Notes: a model not told the origin generated them from the sequence alone. Shown: positions 19,388 to 27,671, counted from the first letter of the stretch. The stretch: DNA of 64,000 nt from Mycolicibacterium pyrenivorans (GCF_025821625.1 NZ_JACKSH010000097.1:1-64000); one strand, 5' to 3'. Made by a program: numbers and translations.

Positions 19388-19812
19388 GCGGACTTCACAA
19401 AGCAGAAGGTCTGGGCGTTCAAGCCGTCCGTCGTCCTCTCGTCCTTGAGTTCATCGTCGACGAAGATGCGGCAGGTGATGGTGCTGCCGTCACCCTGGGC
19501 GACGATGTTGGGCGCGGCCGACGGTTCGGTGGTGCTCAGCATGAGCGACCACGGCAACGCCGCGCCGTCGACGCGCTGCGGTTTGGCGTCGAGATCCAGA
19601 TAGTTGATGTCGGCGTAGGACCCGCTCCCGGAGATCTCGTAGCGGACCTCTTTGGGGTCGTAGGGCTCGGGCAGATCGGCGAAGTTGCGCGGCGTCTCGA
19701 TGATGCCCTCGGAGCCGAAGAACGTCCGGATACGCGAGACGGTGAGGCCGGCGACCACCACCACGAACACGATGAGCAACGGAAGCCACACCCGCTTGGC
19801 GATGCCGATCAC
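19384..19812 (-). CDS. mmpS5: MmpS5-like membrane accessory protein
   Basis: This 142-residue protein has one N-terminal membrane helix ([20 protein letters not shown]) and a periplasmic beta domain containing [31 protein letters not shown] and a C-terminal CRIFVDDEL and FCFVKSA pair with two Cys. MmpS proteins assemble with the partner MmpL and are needed for siderophore export. The start is taken as GTG 19812 because it gives [12 protein letters not shown] and 142 residues, the normal MmpS5 N-terminus and length; a TTG at 19848 would add twelve atypical residues. It heads the five-gene run and overlaps mmpL by 4 bp. Confidence 0.92.
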   Translation of the reverse strand: MIGIAKRVWLPLLIVFVVVVAGLTVSRIRTFFGSEGIIETPRNFADLPEPYDPKEVRYEISGSGSYADINYLDLDAKPQRVDGAALPWSLMLSTTEPSAAPNIVAQGDGSTITCRIFVDDELKDERTTDGLNAQTFCFVKSA

Positions 19813-19883
19813 GTCGCCTGACCCTGACCCTTGCCGCGCAATTCTCAACCCTCTGATTTCGTTCCGGATGTTCTGCCGATCGT

Positions 19884-19902
19884 AACTTAGCCCGTATAAG
19901 TT
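19884..19902. repeat. Inverted repeat upstream of mmpS5, possible operator
   Basis: AACTTA (19884-19889) and TAAGTT (19897-19902) are exact reverse complements around a 7-nt centre. It sits about 75 bp upstream of the mmpS5 start in AT-rich DNA where the export operon promoter should be, so it could bind a regulator of that operon. No adjacent regulator gene is present. Confidence 0.45.
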
Positions 19903-20020
19903 CTCATCCGACCCGCAGATTGGCCAAGTAACTGTGTCGCTGCTAACTGCTTACACGTCGGTGCGGGCCAGGTCACCCCGCGCGGGCCCGGTCGCCGTGC
20001 GATCCGCGCCGATTCGGCCC

Positions 20021-20050
20021 TTGACCGCCGGTCGAGCCCGCTGCTAGACA
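20021..20050 (+). promoter_or_regulatory. Predicted sigma-70-type promoter of the P450 gene
   Basis: TTGACC (20021-20026) and TAGACA (20045-20050) are separated by 18 bp. Initiation near 20057 would leave a leader of about 64 nt containing the GAGGAGGAG ribosome site at 20105-20113. Confidence 0.55.
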
Positions 20051-20120
20051 TAGCCACAGCAGAATGCTGAGCGATCGCCCAACAGCGCTTGTGCGGTTGC
20101 CGCCGAGGAGGAGCGTGCCG

Positions 20121-21347
20121 ATGGCGGACCCGAGGGGAGCCACGACCGCGCCCGCAGACTCGGCGACAGTTTATTACGACCCGTACGACGTGCGGATCAC
20201 CGCCGACCCGTATCCCACCTATGCGCGTCTCCGCGACGAAGCGCCGCTGTACTACAACGAGCGCTACGACTTCTGGGCGCTGTCGCGGCACGCCGACGTC
20301 GAGAAAGCGCTCTCGGATTGGGAGACGTTCTCCAACAGCCGCAGCGACATCCTGGAGCTGGTCAAATCGCAATTCGACATGCCCAAGGGCGTGATGATGT
20401 TCGAGGACCCGCCCGAGCACACGATGCTGCGCGGTCTGATGTCGCGGGTGTTCACGCCGCGGCGGATGGCCGAGATCGAAGACCAGATCCGCCGGTACTG
20501 CGTGAGATGTCTCGACCCGCTGGTGGGCTCCGACGGGTTCGACATCATCGCCGAACTGGCCTCGATGATGCCGATGCGGGTGATCGGCATGCTGCTGGGA
20601 ATCCCCGAGTCCGAGCAGGTCTCGGTCCGCGACGCCAACGACGCCAACCTGCGCACCAAACCGGGTGCGCCGATGAAGGTGATGAACGCCGACAAGATCG
20701 CCGACGGCAGCATCTACGCCGACTACGTCGAATGGCGATCGGACAACCCTTCCGACGACCTGATGACCGCCCTGCTCAACGTCGAGTTCGACGACGAACA
20801 CGGCGTGCGGCGAAAACTGACCCGCAAAGAGGTACTGCACTACACGCAGGTGGTCGCCGGGGCGGGGAACGAGACGACCGGCCGGCTGATCGGTTGGCTG
20901 GCCAAGGTGCTCGCCGAGCACCCCGACCAGCGCCGCGAGATCGTCGCCGACCGGTCGCTGTTGCTGCGCGCTGTCGACGAGACGTTGCGATTCGAGCCCA
21001 CCGGTCCGCACGTGGCCCGCTACATGGCGCGGGATTTCCAGTGCTACGGGCAGACCGTTCCGGCCGGGTCGGCCATGCTGCTGTTGTTCGGCGCGGCCAA
21101 CCGCGACGAGCGCCGATACCGGCAGCCCGACACCTTCGACATCCACCGGGACAACATCAGCCACCTCACCTTCGGCAAGGGTGTGCACTACTGCCTAGGT
21201 GCCAACCTCGCCCGACTGGAAGGCCGGGTGGCGCTCGACGAGTTGCTCAACCGCTGGCCCGAGTGGGACATCGACTACGGCACCGCGAGGCTGGCGCCCA
21301 CCTCGACGGTCCGCGGCTGGGAGCACCTGCGTGTGGTGGTGGCCTGA
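20121..21347 (+). CDS. Cytochrome P450
   Basis: This 408-residue soluble P450 monooxygenase has the bacterial class I layout. The I-helix oxygen-binding motif is AGAGNETTGRLIGWL, the K-helix ExxR is ETLRFEP, and the haem-binding loop is FGKGVHYCLGANLARLEGR with Cys as fifth ligand. The N-terminus has YYDPYDVRITADPYPTYARL, typical of mycobacterial CYPs. ATG 20121 is chosen because GAGGAGGAG lies 7 nt upstream; an upstream start at 20064 lacks this. No ferredoxin or reductase gene adjoins, and the substrate is not evident. Confidence 0.95.
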   Translation: MADPRGATTAPADSATVYYDPYDVRITADPYPTYARLRDEAPLYYNERYDFWALSRHADVEKALSDWETFSNSRSDILELVKSQFDMPKGVMMFEDPPEHTMLRGLMSRVFTPRRMAEIEDQIRRYCVRCLDPLVGSDGFDIIAELASMMPMRVIGMLLGIPESEQVSVRDANDANLRTKPGAPMKVMNADKIADGSIYADYVEWRSDNPSDDLMTALLNVEFDDEHGVRRKLTRKEVLHYTQVVAGAGNETTGRLIGWLAKVLAEHPDQRREIVADRSLLLRAVDETLRFEPTGPHVARYMARDFQCYGQTVPAGSAMLLLFGAANRDERRYRQPDTFDIHRDNISHLTFGKGVHYCLGANLARLEGRVALDELLNRWPEWDIDYGTARLAPTSTVRGWEHLRVVVA

Positions 21348-21361
21348 CCGGCAGGTCAAAC

Positions 21362-21793
21362 CTAGTCTCCCGGTGACTCCACGCCCTCGGTGGCCTCGGG
21401 TCCGTCGGTGGGACCGTCGAGGACGCTGACCGCGATGCCGTAGGGCAGGAACCGGACCCGCCGGGTGGGGTCGGTGTTGTTCTTGTTCGCCCTCAGGGCA
21501 TCCAATTCGGTGGGATACACCTGCTCGATGTGGGCGCCGCCGCCGTCGTCGACGGTGTAGATGGCCCACACCCCGTCGCCGGTCTCGCCGGTGGTCTCCG
21601 GCCGGGTGCGGGCTCGGGTGCCGCGGGTGAACTCGTCGAACAACACCGACCATCCCGCGCGCTCACCCGAGGTGTTCACGAACCGGCCAAGACCGTCGAA
21701 CGCCTCACGCAGCCCTTCGCCCGCCTCCCGCACGACGCGGTCGAAATCCTCGGGGTCGAAGCCGAACGGCCCCCCGGAAGAACTGTTGCCCAT
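21362..21793 (-). CDS. Conserved mycobacterial hypothetical protein
   Basis: This 143-residue acidic protein without signal or membrane segment begins MGNSSSGGPFGFDPEDFDRV. It has an amphipathic helix (REAGEGLREAFDGLGRFV) and a beta-rich half (DGVWAIYTVDDGGGAHIEQV) ending RFLPYGIAVSVLDG. AGGAGG lies 6 nt before the ATG. No known domain was recognised. It is convergent with the P450 gene and divergent from the NTF2-like gene. Confidence 0.7.
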   Translation of the reverse strand: MGNSSSGGPFGFDPEDFDRVVREAGEGLREAFDGLGRFVNTSGERAGWSVLFDEFTRGTRARTRPETTGETGDGVWAIYTVDDGGGAHIEQVYPTELDALRANKNNTDPTRRVRFLPYGIAVSVLDGPTDGPEATEGVESPGD

Positions 21794-21900
21794 GGTGGTC
21801 CTCCTGACGGCTGTGCCCGCAGCACAGCGGATAGTGACCAGTGTGCCCGCGTCAGCACAACTAGTCGACTGTCGCGAGACGGAAGTGGTAGGCAACCTAT

Positions 21901-22698
21901 ATGCCCATGACACGAGCGGACCTGCTGGCCACTGCGCAGCGGTCGCTGACCGCGGCCGCAGCACACGACCGCGAGGGCTGGATCGGCCTGTTCACCGCCG
22001 ACGGCAGGGTCGAGGATCCGGTGGGCTCCCGGCCGCACCGGGGGCGCGTGGCCATCGGTCACTTCTATGACACGTTCATCGGCCCGCGTGCCATCACCCA
22101 CCATCCGGGCGTGGACCTCGTCGTCGGCACCACGGTGCTTCGCGACCTCGAACTCGAGATCCAGATGGCGTCGGCGCTGACGATGCGGGTGCCCACCTTC
22201 ATTCGCTATGACCTCAAGACCGAGAACGACGAGCTGCGAGTCGCCGCGCTGTCGGCCTACTGGGAGCTGCCCGCGATGATCGGGCAGTTCGCGCGCGGCG
22301 GGCTCGCCGCCGTGCCCGCCGGGATGTCGCTCGGCAGAACCATGTTCGCCAACCAGGGGCTGTCCGGCAGCCTCGGGTTCCTCAGCGGATTCCAGGGCCT
22401 CGGCACAGGTGGCAAGGGATTGTTCGCGCGGTTCCTCGACGAGGCGTGCGGCGGGGACGAGATAGGCGTGCGCCGGCTGGCCGCCGACGGCCCGATCACC
22501 CTCGGCGACACCGAGGCGTTGACCACCTCCGACTTGGTCAAGCACCTCTCCGGCGGGACCTGGGGCAAACTGATCCGGTCGGGGCGTGCCGTGGCTGCGC
22601 GGATCGACCGCGACGGCCGCCGCAGCGTGCTCATCGCCGACCTCGGCGCCGACCGGGTGGCCCTGTCCCGGATCCGGCTGTTCGGCGAGATGCGGTGA
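21901..22698 (+). CDS. NTF2/SnoaL-like domain protein
   Basis: The product has 265 residues. The first 125 or so resemble an NTF2-like (ketosteroid isomerase/SnoaL) fold: LLATAQRSLTAAAAHDREGW, LFTADGRVEDPVGSRPHRGR and AIGHFYDTFIGP. The second half is Gly-rich (GTGGKGLFARFLDEACGG) and then has a small basic domain (WGKLIRSGRAVAARIDRDGR). The Asp of VEDPVGS is a typical active-site position, but catalysis is not established. ATG 21907 is an alternative start. Neighbouring genes suggest no pathway. Confidence 0.65.
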   Translation: MPMTRADLLATAQRSLTAAAAHDREGWIGLFTADGRVEDPVGSRPHRGRVAIGHFYDTFIGPRAITHHPGVDLVVGTTVLRDLELEIQMASALTMRVPTFIRYDLKTENDELRVAALSAYWELPAMIGQFARGGLAAVPAGMSLGRTMFANQGLSGSLGFLSGFQGLGTGGKGLFARFLDEACGGDEIGVRRLAADGPITLGDTEALTTSDLVKHLSGGTWGKLIRSGRAVAARIDRDGRRSVLIADLGADRVALSRIRLFGEMR

Positions 22699-22759
22699 TC
22701 GTGTCGAATCGGCCACGTCGCTTCGATCGGCGCCGCGGACGTGAGAACGTAGCAACACC

Positions 22760-23329
22760 ATGACAGACGGCTTACCCACCGATTACGTCACCTACGAGGA
22801 GTTCGGCCGCCGGTTCTTCGAGATCGCCGTGACCGAAGACCGCGTGGGCGGCGCGATCGCCGCGATTGCCGGAGACGCGTTCGAGATCGGGCCCATCGCC
22901 CAGGGGCCGGGCAAGATCGCCAAGGTGACGGCAAAGGTGCAGATCCTGGAACCCCGGGTCCGCCGCCACGTCGGCGATGCGATCACCTTCGCCATCCGCA
23001 TTCCGCTGGAGATCGACATGGTCGTCGACCTGCGGATCGACAAGCCGAAGTTCATGGTGTTCGGCGAGATCTCGTTGCGCGCCACCGCGAAAGCCGCAGA
23101 ACCGCTGCTGCTGATCCTCGACGTCGAGAAGCCGCGGCCCTCCGACATCGCCATCCACGTGACGTCCAAGTCGTTGCGTGCCGAGGTGGTGCGCATCGTC
23201 GGCGGGGTGGACGCCGAGATCAGACGCTTCATCGCCGCACACGTCGCAGGTGAGATCGACAGCCCGGAGTCGGTGCAGGCCAAGATCATCGACGTCGCCG
23301 AACAGGTCGCCGAATCCTGGGGCACCTAG
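22760..23329 (+). CDS. Conserved hypothetical protein, lipid-binding-like beta fold
   Basis: This 189-residue protein has no signal peptide. It alternates beta-like segments (AKVTAKVQILEPRVRRHVGD, TFAIRIPLEIDMVVDLRIDK) with a C-terminal helix (AEIRRFIAAHVAGEID). The strand pattern recalls the BPI/DUF2993-like lipid-binding proteins of mycobacteria, but I cannot assign a family. Its stop shares the palindrome CTAG with the stop of the convergent hydrolase gene (4-bp overlap). Confidence 0.65.
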   Translation: MTDGLPTDYVTYEEFGRRFFEIAVTEDRVGGAIAAIAGDAFEIGPIAQGPGKIAKVTAKVQILEPRVRRHVGDAITFAIRIPLEIDMVVDLRIDKPKFMVFGEISLRATAKAAEPLLLILDVEKPRPSDIAIHVTSKSLRAEVVRIVGGVDAEIRRFIAAHVAGEIDSPESVQAKIIDVAEQVAESWGT

Positions 23330-24093
23330 TCCGTCAACTGCTGCAGCGCCGGTCGCCGCGGAGCCCGGCCCTCACCGCTCGACCGGCCGCGCAGGTGTCG
23401 CCACAGCCACGGCATCAGCATGTTCCGCGTCCACAGCACCTGCGAGTAGGTGCGTGACCGCAACGAGGGTGGCGCCGCGGCGGGATCGGGTCGCGCCCAG
23501 TCGTGACTGCTGCCGGGCAGCCCGAGCGCCTCGGCGGCGGCGGCGAACAGCATGTGGCCCCTGGCCGAACCGTGCACCCTGTCGGGACTCCAGGTGTCGG
23601 GCTGGGTCATCGACGGTGCGTGATAGAGGTCGACGAGGCGGAAGCCGTGCCGGTGCGCGGCGCCGCGGATCTGGTCGTTGATCCGCACCACGCGCGTGGC
23701 CAGGACCCGCCCGATGGGCAGGATCCTGGTCAGGTCGGGAAACGTCGTCGTCACCACCGTCGCGCCCGTCCCGGCCAGGTGCTCGTAGAGTTCGTCGAGT
23801 TGGGTCAGCGCGTCGTCGAAGCCGGGGCCGGGCCGCGTCACGTCGTTCATCCCGATGCACACCGTGATCAGGTCCGCCCGCATCGCGACCGCCAGCGGTA
23901 GTTGCTCGGAGAGCACATCGCGGATCTGTTTGCCCCGCACCGCCAGGTTCGCGTACCGCAGTCCCGGATGGTGGGTGTCCACCAGCGCGGCCAGCCGGTC
24001 GGCGAAACCGGTCAGCCCGGCCGCGTCGTCGCCGTCCCACAGTCCCTCGGTCTGACTGTCGCCCAACGCGACATATCGGGTGTAGCCGAGCAC
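23326..24093 (-). CDS. SGNH/GDSL-family hydrolase
   Basis: This 255-residue esterase/lipase-like enzyme shows the SGNH blocks in order: ALGDSQTEG (nucleophile Ser, block I), NLAVRGKQ (block II Gly), IGMNDV (block III Asn) and WSPDRVHGSARGHML (block V Asp and His). There is no signal peptide, so it is probably cytoplasmic. GTG 24093 is preceded by TAGAGT (24106-24101 on this strand) with a 7-nt spacer, a leaderless layout. The DUF2993 gene ends 23 bp upstream. Confidence 0.88.
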   Translation of the reverse strand: MLGYTRYVALGDSQTEGLWDGDDAAGLTGFADRLAALVDTHHPGLRYANLAVRGKQIRDVLSEQLPLAVAMRADLITVCIGMNDVTRPGPGFDDALTQLDELYEHLAGTGATVVTTTFPDLTRILPIGRVLATRVVRINDQIRGAAHRHGFRLVDLYHAPSMTQPDTWSPDRVHGSARGHMLFAAAAEALGLPGSSHDWARPDPAAAPPSLRSRTYSQVLWTRNMLMPWLWRHLRGRSSGEGRAPRRPALQQLTD

Positions 24094-24116
24094 AGAGGGG
24101 ACTCTAGGACACCGCG

Positions 24117-24914
24117 TCACCGCAGCAGGCCCAGCCTGGTCAGATTGAGCGCGACGCCTGCGACGCCGAGTTGGGTGACGATGTCCTCCAAGCGTTTCCG
24201 TGGCAGCTCGGTGCGCCACTGCGGCAGGGTCCCCGTCAGCCGCACCACACCTGGGGCGAAGGTGATGCCGGTCAGCGCCAGCCCGTGGGTGAACTCGGGC
24301 AGGCGCACCGGATAGGCCGGAGTCCGCGCGGGCAATCGCCAGCGCGAACCGCCGATCGTCACCCCGCGGGGCCGCAACCACAGCGTCGAACCGTCCAGCG
24401 TGGCCTCCACGTCAGCGTGACCGATCCGCGGCCGCCGGGCCATCCGCAGTCGCGCCACCCCGTCGGGCCCGATCTCACCACGCAACCGGGGGGCCACCCA
24501 GGTGAAGAGGTCGTCAAGGGCGGCGGCGGGCACCTCGAGGGTCAGCTCCACCGGTGCGGCCACCAGCACAGGGGGAGCGCTCGGCTTTACCTGCACGTTG
24601 TGCAGCACCACGGTGGCTCTCTCGAAAGAGCTTGTCCGCCAATTGATGTCGTTGACCGCCAGGGTGACGTCGCTGAGCTGGCCGACCGAGAGCCCCCGCA
24701 CGTCCAGGCGAGAGTCGAACGCCGTGACGGTCATCGTCAGGTCACCGTCGTCGAGGCGCACGGTGAACCGCCGCCCGACGACCAGCCTGCGCATCGTCAT
24801 GAAGAGCGTGCGGTAGGCGGCCGCGGCACCGCTGTTCACCGGCACCATGGCGGTGGCCGACCACAGTGACGTGAGAGTGTCCAGCGACCGGAGGGGATCG
24901 AACCGGCGGGTCAT
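24117..24914 (-). CDS. DUF2993-type (LmeA-like) protein
   Basis: This 265-residue protein is built mostly of beta strands, with a repeated pattern of short amphipathic segments such as RRFTVRLDDGDLTMTVTAFD and VRGLSVGQLSDVTLAVNDIN. This matches DUF2993, the family of LmeA, a periplasmic lipid-binding protein acting in mannan/lipomannan maturation. No clear signal peptide is seen, so a cytoplasmic or peripheral location is possible. ATG 24914 follows GGAGGATGAGG. It is divergent from the Nudix gene. Confidence 0.65.
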   Translation of the reverse strand: MTRRFDPLRSLDTLTSLWSATAMVPVNSGAAAAYRTLFMTMRRLVVGRRFTVRLDDGDLTMTVTAFDSRLDVRGLSVGQLSDVTLAVNDINWRTSSFERATVVLHNVQVKPSAPPVLVAAPVELTLEVPAAALDDLFTWVAPRLRGEIGPDGVARLRMARRPRIGHADVEATLDGSTLWLRPRGVTIGGSRWRLPARTPAYPVRLPEFTHGLALTGITFAPGVVRLTGTLPQWRTELPRKRLEDIVTQLGVAGVALNLTRLGLLR

Positions 24915-24974
24915 GATGACCTCATCCTCCCACGGCCACCCCACGCGTCCGGATCGCCGGGTTATCGTCCACCC

Positions 24975-25448
24975 GTGCCCAAGCTCAGCGCCGCTCTGCT
25001 GCTGTACCGGGTGACCGACGGGACCCTCGAGGTGCTGATCGGGCACCCCGGAGGTCCGTTCTGGGCACGCAGGGACGACGGAGCATGGTCGATTCCCAAG
25101 GGCGAGTACGCCGAAGGGGAGGATCCGTGGACCGTCGCCCGGCGTGAGTTCACCGAAGAGATCGGGAAACCACCGCCCACCGGGCACCGGATCGACCTCA
25201 CGCCGGTGCGCCAACCCGGCGGCAAGGTCGTCACCGCCTTCGCCGTGCGTGGCGACCTCGATCTGGAGGGCACGTTCAGCAACACCTTCACGTTGGAATG
25301 GCCAAAGGGCTCAGGCACTCTCAGGGAGTACCCGGAGATCGACCGGGTGGCGTGGTTCGACGTGACGACCGCCCGGTCGAAGCTGTTGAAGGGTCAGCGC
25401 CCACTGCTCGACCAGCTCGAGGACGCGCTCGGACACCGCGGAACGTAG
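24975..25448 (+). CDS. Nudix hydrolase
   Basis: This 157-residue protein has a complete Nudix box, GEYAEGEDPWTVARREFTEE followed by IG, matching Gx5Ex7REUxEExGU. It hydrolyses a nucleoside-diphosphate-linked compound; the family segment SAALLLYRV and the C-terminal DRVAWFDVTTARSKLLKGQR fit small mycobacterial MutT-like proteins. TATCGT (24963-24968) lies 6 nt before GTG 24975, indicating a leaderless mRNA. The last 21 bases of the gene are the first unit of a 28-bp tandem repeat that carries on beyond the stop. Confidence 0.9.
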   Translation: MPKLSAALLLYRVTDGTLEVLIGHPGGPFWARRDDGAWSIPKGEYAEGEDPWTVARREFTEEIGKPPPTGHRIDLTPVRQPGGKVVTAFAVRGDLDLEGTFSNTFTLEWPKGSGTLREYPEIDRVAWFDVTTARSKLLKGQRPLLDQLEDALGHRGT

Positions 25449-25539
25449 AGGAGCACTCGGATACCGCGGAACGTAGAGGAGCACTCGGATACCGCGGAAC
25501 GTAGAGGAGCGCTCGGACACCGCGGAACGTAGAGGATGC
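25428..25539. repeat. 28-bp tandem repeat, four copies, spanning the 3' end of the Nudix gene
   Basis: Units begin at 25428, 25456, 25484 and 25512. Each is CTCGGA(C/T)ACCGCGGAACGTAG plus a short GAGGAGC(A/G)-type end; a degenerate fifth start is at 25541. The first unit encodes the C-terminus LGHRGT and the stop of the Nudix gene, so the extra copies look like tandem duplication of the gene end. The period is not a multiple of three. Confidence 0.95.
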
Positions 25540-25576
25540 GCTCTGACACAGGGCCAGGTACACCTCGCCCGTGCCG

Positions 25577-26683
25577 CTAGAGATCCAGGGTCAGTCCGGA
25601 TTCCCCGGCAGCCCGGGACACGCAGGTCAGCATCATTCCTGCGGCGCGTTCGGGTTCGGTCAGCAGCGTGTCGCGATGGTCGACCTCGCCGGCGAGCACC
25701 TTGGTGCGGCAGGTCCCGCAGAACCCCTGCTGACAGGAGTACGGTGCGTGCACCCCGGCGCGCTGCAGCGCGCCGAGCAGCGTCTCCTCGGCGGAAACGC
25801 CGACCGTCTCGCCGCTGGAGGCCACCGTGGCACGGAACGGCCGGCCGTCCACGACCGGCGCTGCCGCGAAACGTTCGAAGTGCAGTTCGACATCGTCACG
25901 GTCGGCCAGCGCCGCGCGGATCGAGGTCAGCATCGGAGCGGGACCGCACGCGTACACCGCCGTGCCGTCGGGGCAGTCGCCGAGCAGCTCGTCCGCCGAG
26001 GGCAGACCGAAGCGGTCGTCGGTGCGAACCTCGACCGCTGCGCCGAACGCCTCCACCTCCTCGACGAACGGGAGGCTGTCGCGAGTGCGTCCGGTGTAGA
26101 TCATCGACCAGTCGACGCCCCGGTCCCGGGCCAGATCCAGCATCGGGAGGATCGGCGTGATCCCGATGCCGCCGGCGATGAACCGCAACCGTCGCGCCGG
26201 GGATCCATATCCGGGCACCGTGAGGGGAAACGCGTTGCGTGGGCCGTGGGTGTGGACGGTCGCGCCTTCGGCCAGCGCGTCGTGGATCTCGACGGACCCG
26301 CCGCCGCCGCCGGGAATGCGGCGCACCGCGATGCGGTAGTGCCCCGTCGACGCCGGGTCCCCGCAGAGGGAGTATTGCCTCACCAGTCCGCTGGGCAGGT
26401 GCACGTCGAGGTGCGCGCCCGGATACCACCGCGGCAGCGGGCCACCGCCCGGCGACACCAACGTCAACTCGATCACGTCCTGATCGCGGGCCACCACGCG
26501 GCGTCGTTCGACGACCAGTGCGAGGGTGTCGGCCCCGCCGCGCGGCGGCCGGACCCGCCGCACCGCCACCGAGGTGGCCAGCATGCCCGAGATCGCCGCG
26601 CCCGCCAGGCTCAGCGTCAGATCGTGCCTGGTGCGCCCAGAAGCGCTGGGCGGTGTTTGCCGGTAGTGGTCGAAAAGCCGCAT
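25577..26683 (-). CDS. Flavin and 2Fe-2S oxidoreductase (phthalate dioxygenase reductase type)
   Basis: The 368-residue protein has three domains: a flavin-binding barrel with RQYSLCGDP (RxYS motif), an NAD(P)H domain with FIAGGIGITPILPML and YACGPAPMLTSIRAAL, and a C-terminal plant-type ferredoxin with cluster ligands in PYSCQQGFCGTCRTKVLAG plus a later LTCVSRA. An N-terminal hydrophobic stretch (LTLSLAGAAISGMLATSVAV) may anchor it to the membrane. ATG 26683 overlaps the stop of the upstream PF10118 gene (TGATG), so the two are translated together and this is the likely electron donor to that protein. Confidence 0.9.
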   Translation of the reverse strand: MRLFDHYRQTPPSASGRTRHDLTLSLAGAAISGMLATSVAVRRVRPPRGGADTLALVVERRRVVARDQDVIELTLVSPGGGPLPRWYPGAHLDVHLPSGLVRQYSLCGDPASTGHYRIAVRRIPGGGGGSVEIHDALAEGATVHTHGPRNAFPLTVPGYGSPARRLRFIAGGIGITPILPMLDLARDRGVDWSMIYTGRTRDSLPFVEEVEAFGAAVEVRTDDRFGLPSADELLGDCPDGTAVYACGPAPMLTSIRAALADRDDVELHFERFAAAPVVDGRPFRATVASSGETVGVSAEETLLGALQRAGVHAPYSCQQGFCGTCRTKVLAGEVDHRDTLLTEPERAAGMMLTCVSRAAGESGLTLDL

Positions 26684-27582
26684 CACAGGTGTGCGGCGCG
26701 GGCCGCGGGGGAGGCGGCGAGGTAGGCGACGGCCTGAGCGGTCGAACCGAACTGCTCGGGAGTGAAGCCCGGCCGGAAGTAGGCCAGCGTGCTCGAACCG
26801 AACAACGTGCGGTAGCGGGGCAGCAGACCGAGCTTGGAGTCGCGCATCCGCAGCCGGTTGAACCTCCACCAGCCGGCGGTGACGTCGGGATCGGTCCTGA
26901 CCAGGTACCACGCGGCACGCTGGAAGAACACGAAAAGCATGGCCGCCGCCACGGACATGGCACGGATGCGGCTGAGATAGCTGTCGTTGAAGTAGACGGC
27001 GACGTCATGGGCGACGCTGCGGTGTTCGACCTCCTCGCTGCCGTGCCAGCGGAACAGATCGACCAGCGTCGGGTCGGCGCCGTGGTCGTCCCACGAGCAG
27101 TTGAGCGCGAAATCGCCCATGACCGCGGTGTAATGCTCGATCGCGGCGATCAGCCACAGGCGCTCGCAGAGGTGGTTCATGCGCCGAACCGGGTCGGCGG
27201 TGTCCAGTGGGCCGAGCACCGCGGTGAAGACATGCTCGACCTGGCTGAGGATCGGTGCCGGGTCGACGCCGTGCTCGATCATGAACTCGTGCAGCACCTT
27301 GTCGTGCACGTCGGCGTGGGTGGCTTCCTGGCCGATGAAGCCGCGGATGTCGTCGGCCAGCTTGGCGTCCTTCACCAGGGGCAGCGCTTCGTTGAACGTC
27401 TCCACGAACCAGCGTTCCCCCGCAGGCAACACGATGTTGAGCAGGCTGACCACGTGTGAGGCCACCGGATGACCCGGGATCCAGTGCAACGGGCTGTCCG
27501 CCACGTCGAAATGCACCTTGCGGGCCTGGATCTGTACCGGACCTGGGTCGATCTCGTCGGTGAATCGGCGCGGTCGCAACAT
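26683..27582 (-). CDS. PF10118 metal-dependent hydrolase-like, ferritin-type di-iron protein
   Basis: This 299-residue protein belongs to the family annotated as predicted metal-dependent hydrolase. Two ExxH motifs are visible, FIGQEATHADVHDK near residue 90 and HGSEEVEHRSVAHD near 180, with further Glu and His between them, which is the ligand pattern of a ferritin-like di-iron site. Coupled translation with a flavin/2Fe-2S reductase supports an oxygenase or hydroxylase role over a simple hydrolase; that is inference. ATG 27582 follows AGGAG with a 7-nt gap. The substrate is unknown. Confidence 0.78.
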   Translation of the reverse strand: MLRPRRFTDEIDPGPVQIQARKVHFDVADSPLHWIPGHPVASHVVSLLNIVLPAGERWFVETFNEALPLVKDAKLADDIRGFIGQEATHADVHDKVLHEFMIEHGVDPAPILSQVEHVFTAVLGPLDTADPVRRMNHLCERLWLIAAIEHYTAVMGDFALNCSWDDHGADPTLVDLFRWHGSEEVEHRSVAHDVAVYFNDSYLSRIRAMSVAAAMLFVFFQRAAWYLVRTDPDVTAGWWRFNRLRMRDSKLGLLPRYRTLFGSSTLAYFRPGFTPEQFGSTAQAVAYLAASPAARAAHL

Positions 27583-27671
27583 CTGCGGGCTCCTGCTCGT
27601 CGGGAACACCCGCGAGTCTAGAACGACAGGGCCGAGTAGGTGGGAACGCGGGTCCCGGATAGCTGCGCGCG

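Larger units (their letters stand above)
19813..20120. other. Divergent promoter region between mmpS5 and the P450 gene
   Basis: This is about 308 bp of non-coding DNA. It holds an inverted repeat at 19884-19902 on the mmpS5 side and a plausible sigma-70-type promoter for the P450 gene at 20021-20050 (both listed separately). No IdeR-box match was found by eye. Confidence 0.6.

Noticed and set aside
19870..19960. Possible IdeR (iron) box before mmpS5
   Set aside because: No stretch matches the 19-bp IdeR consensus TTAGGTTAGGCTAACCTAA well enough by eye.
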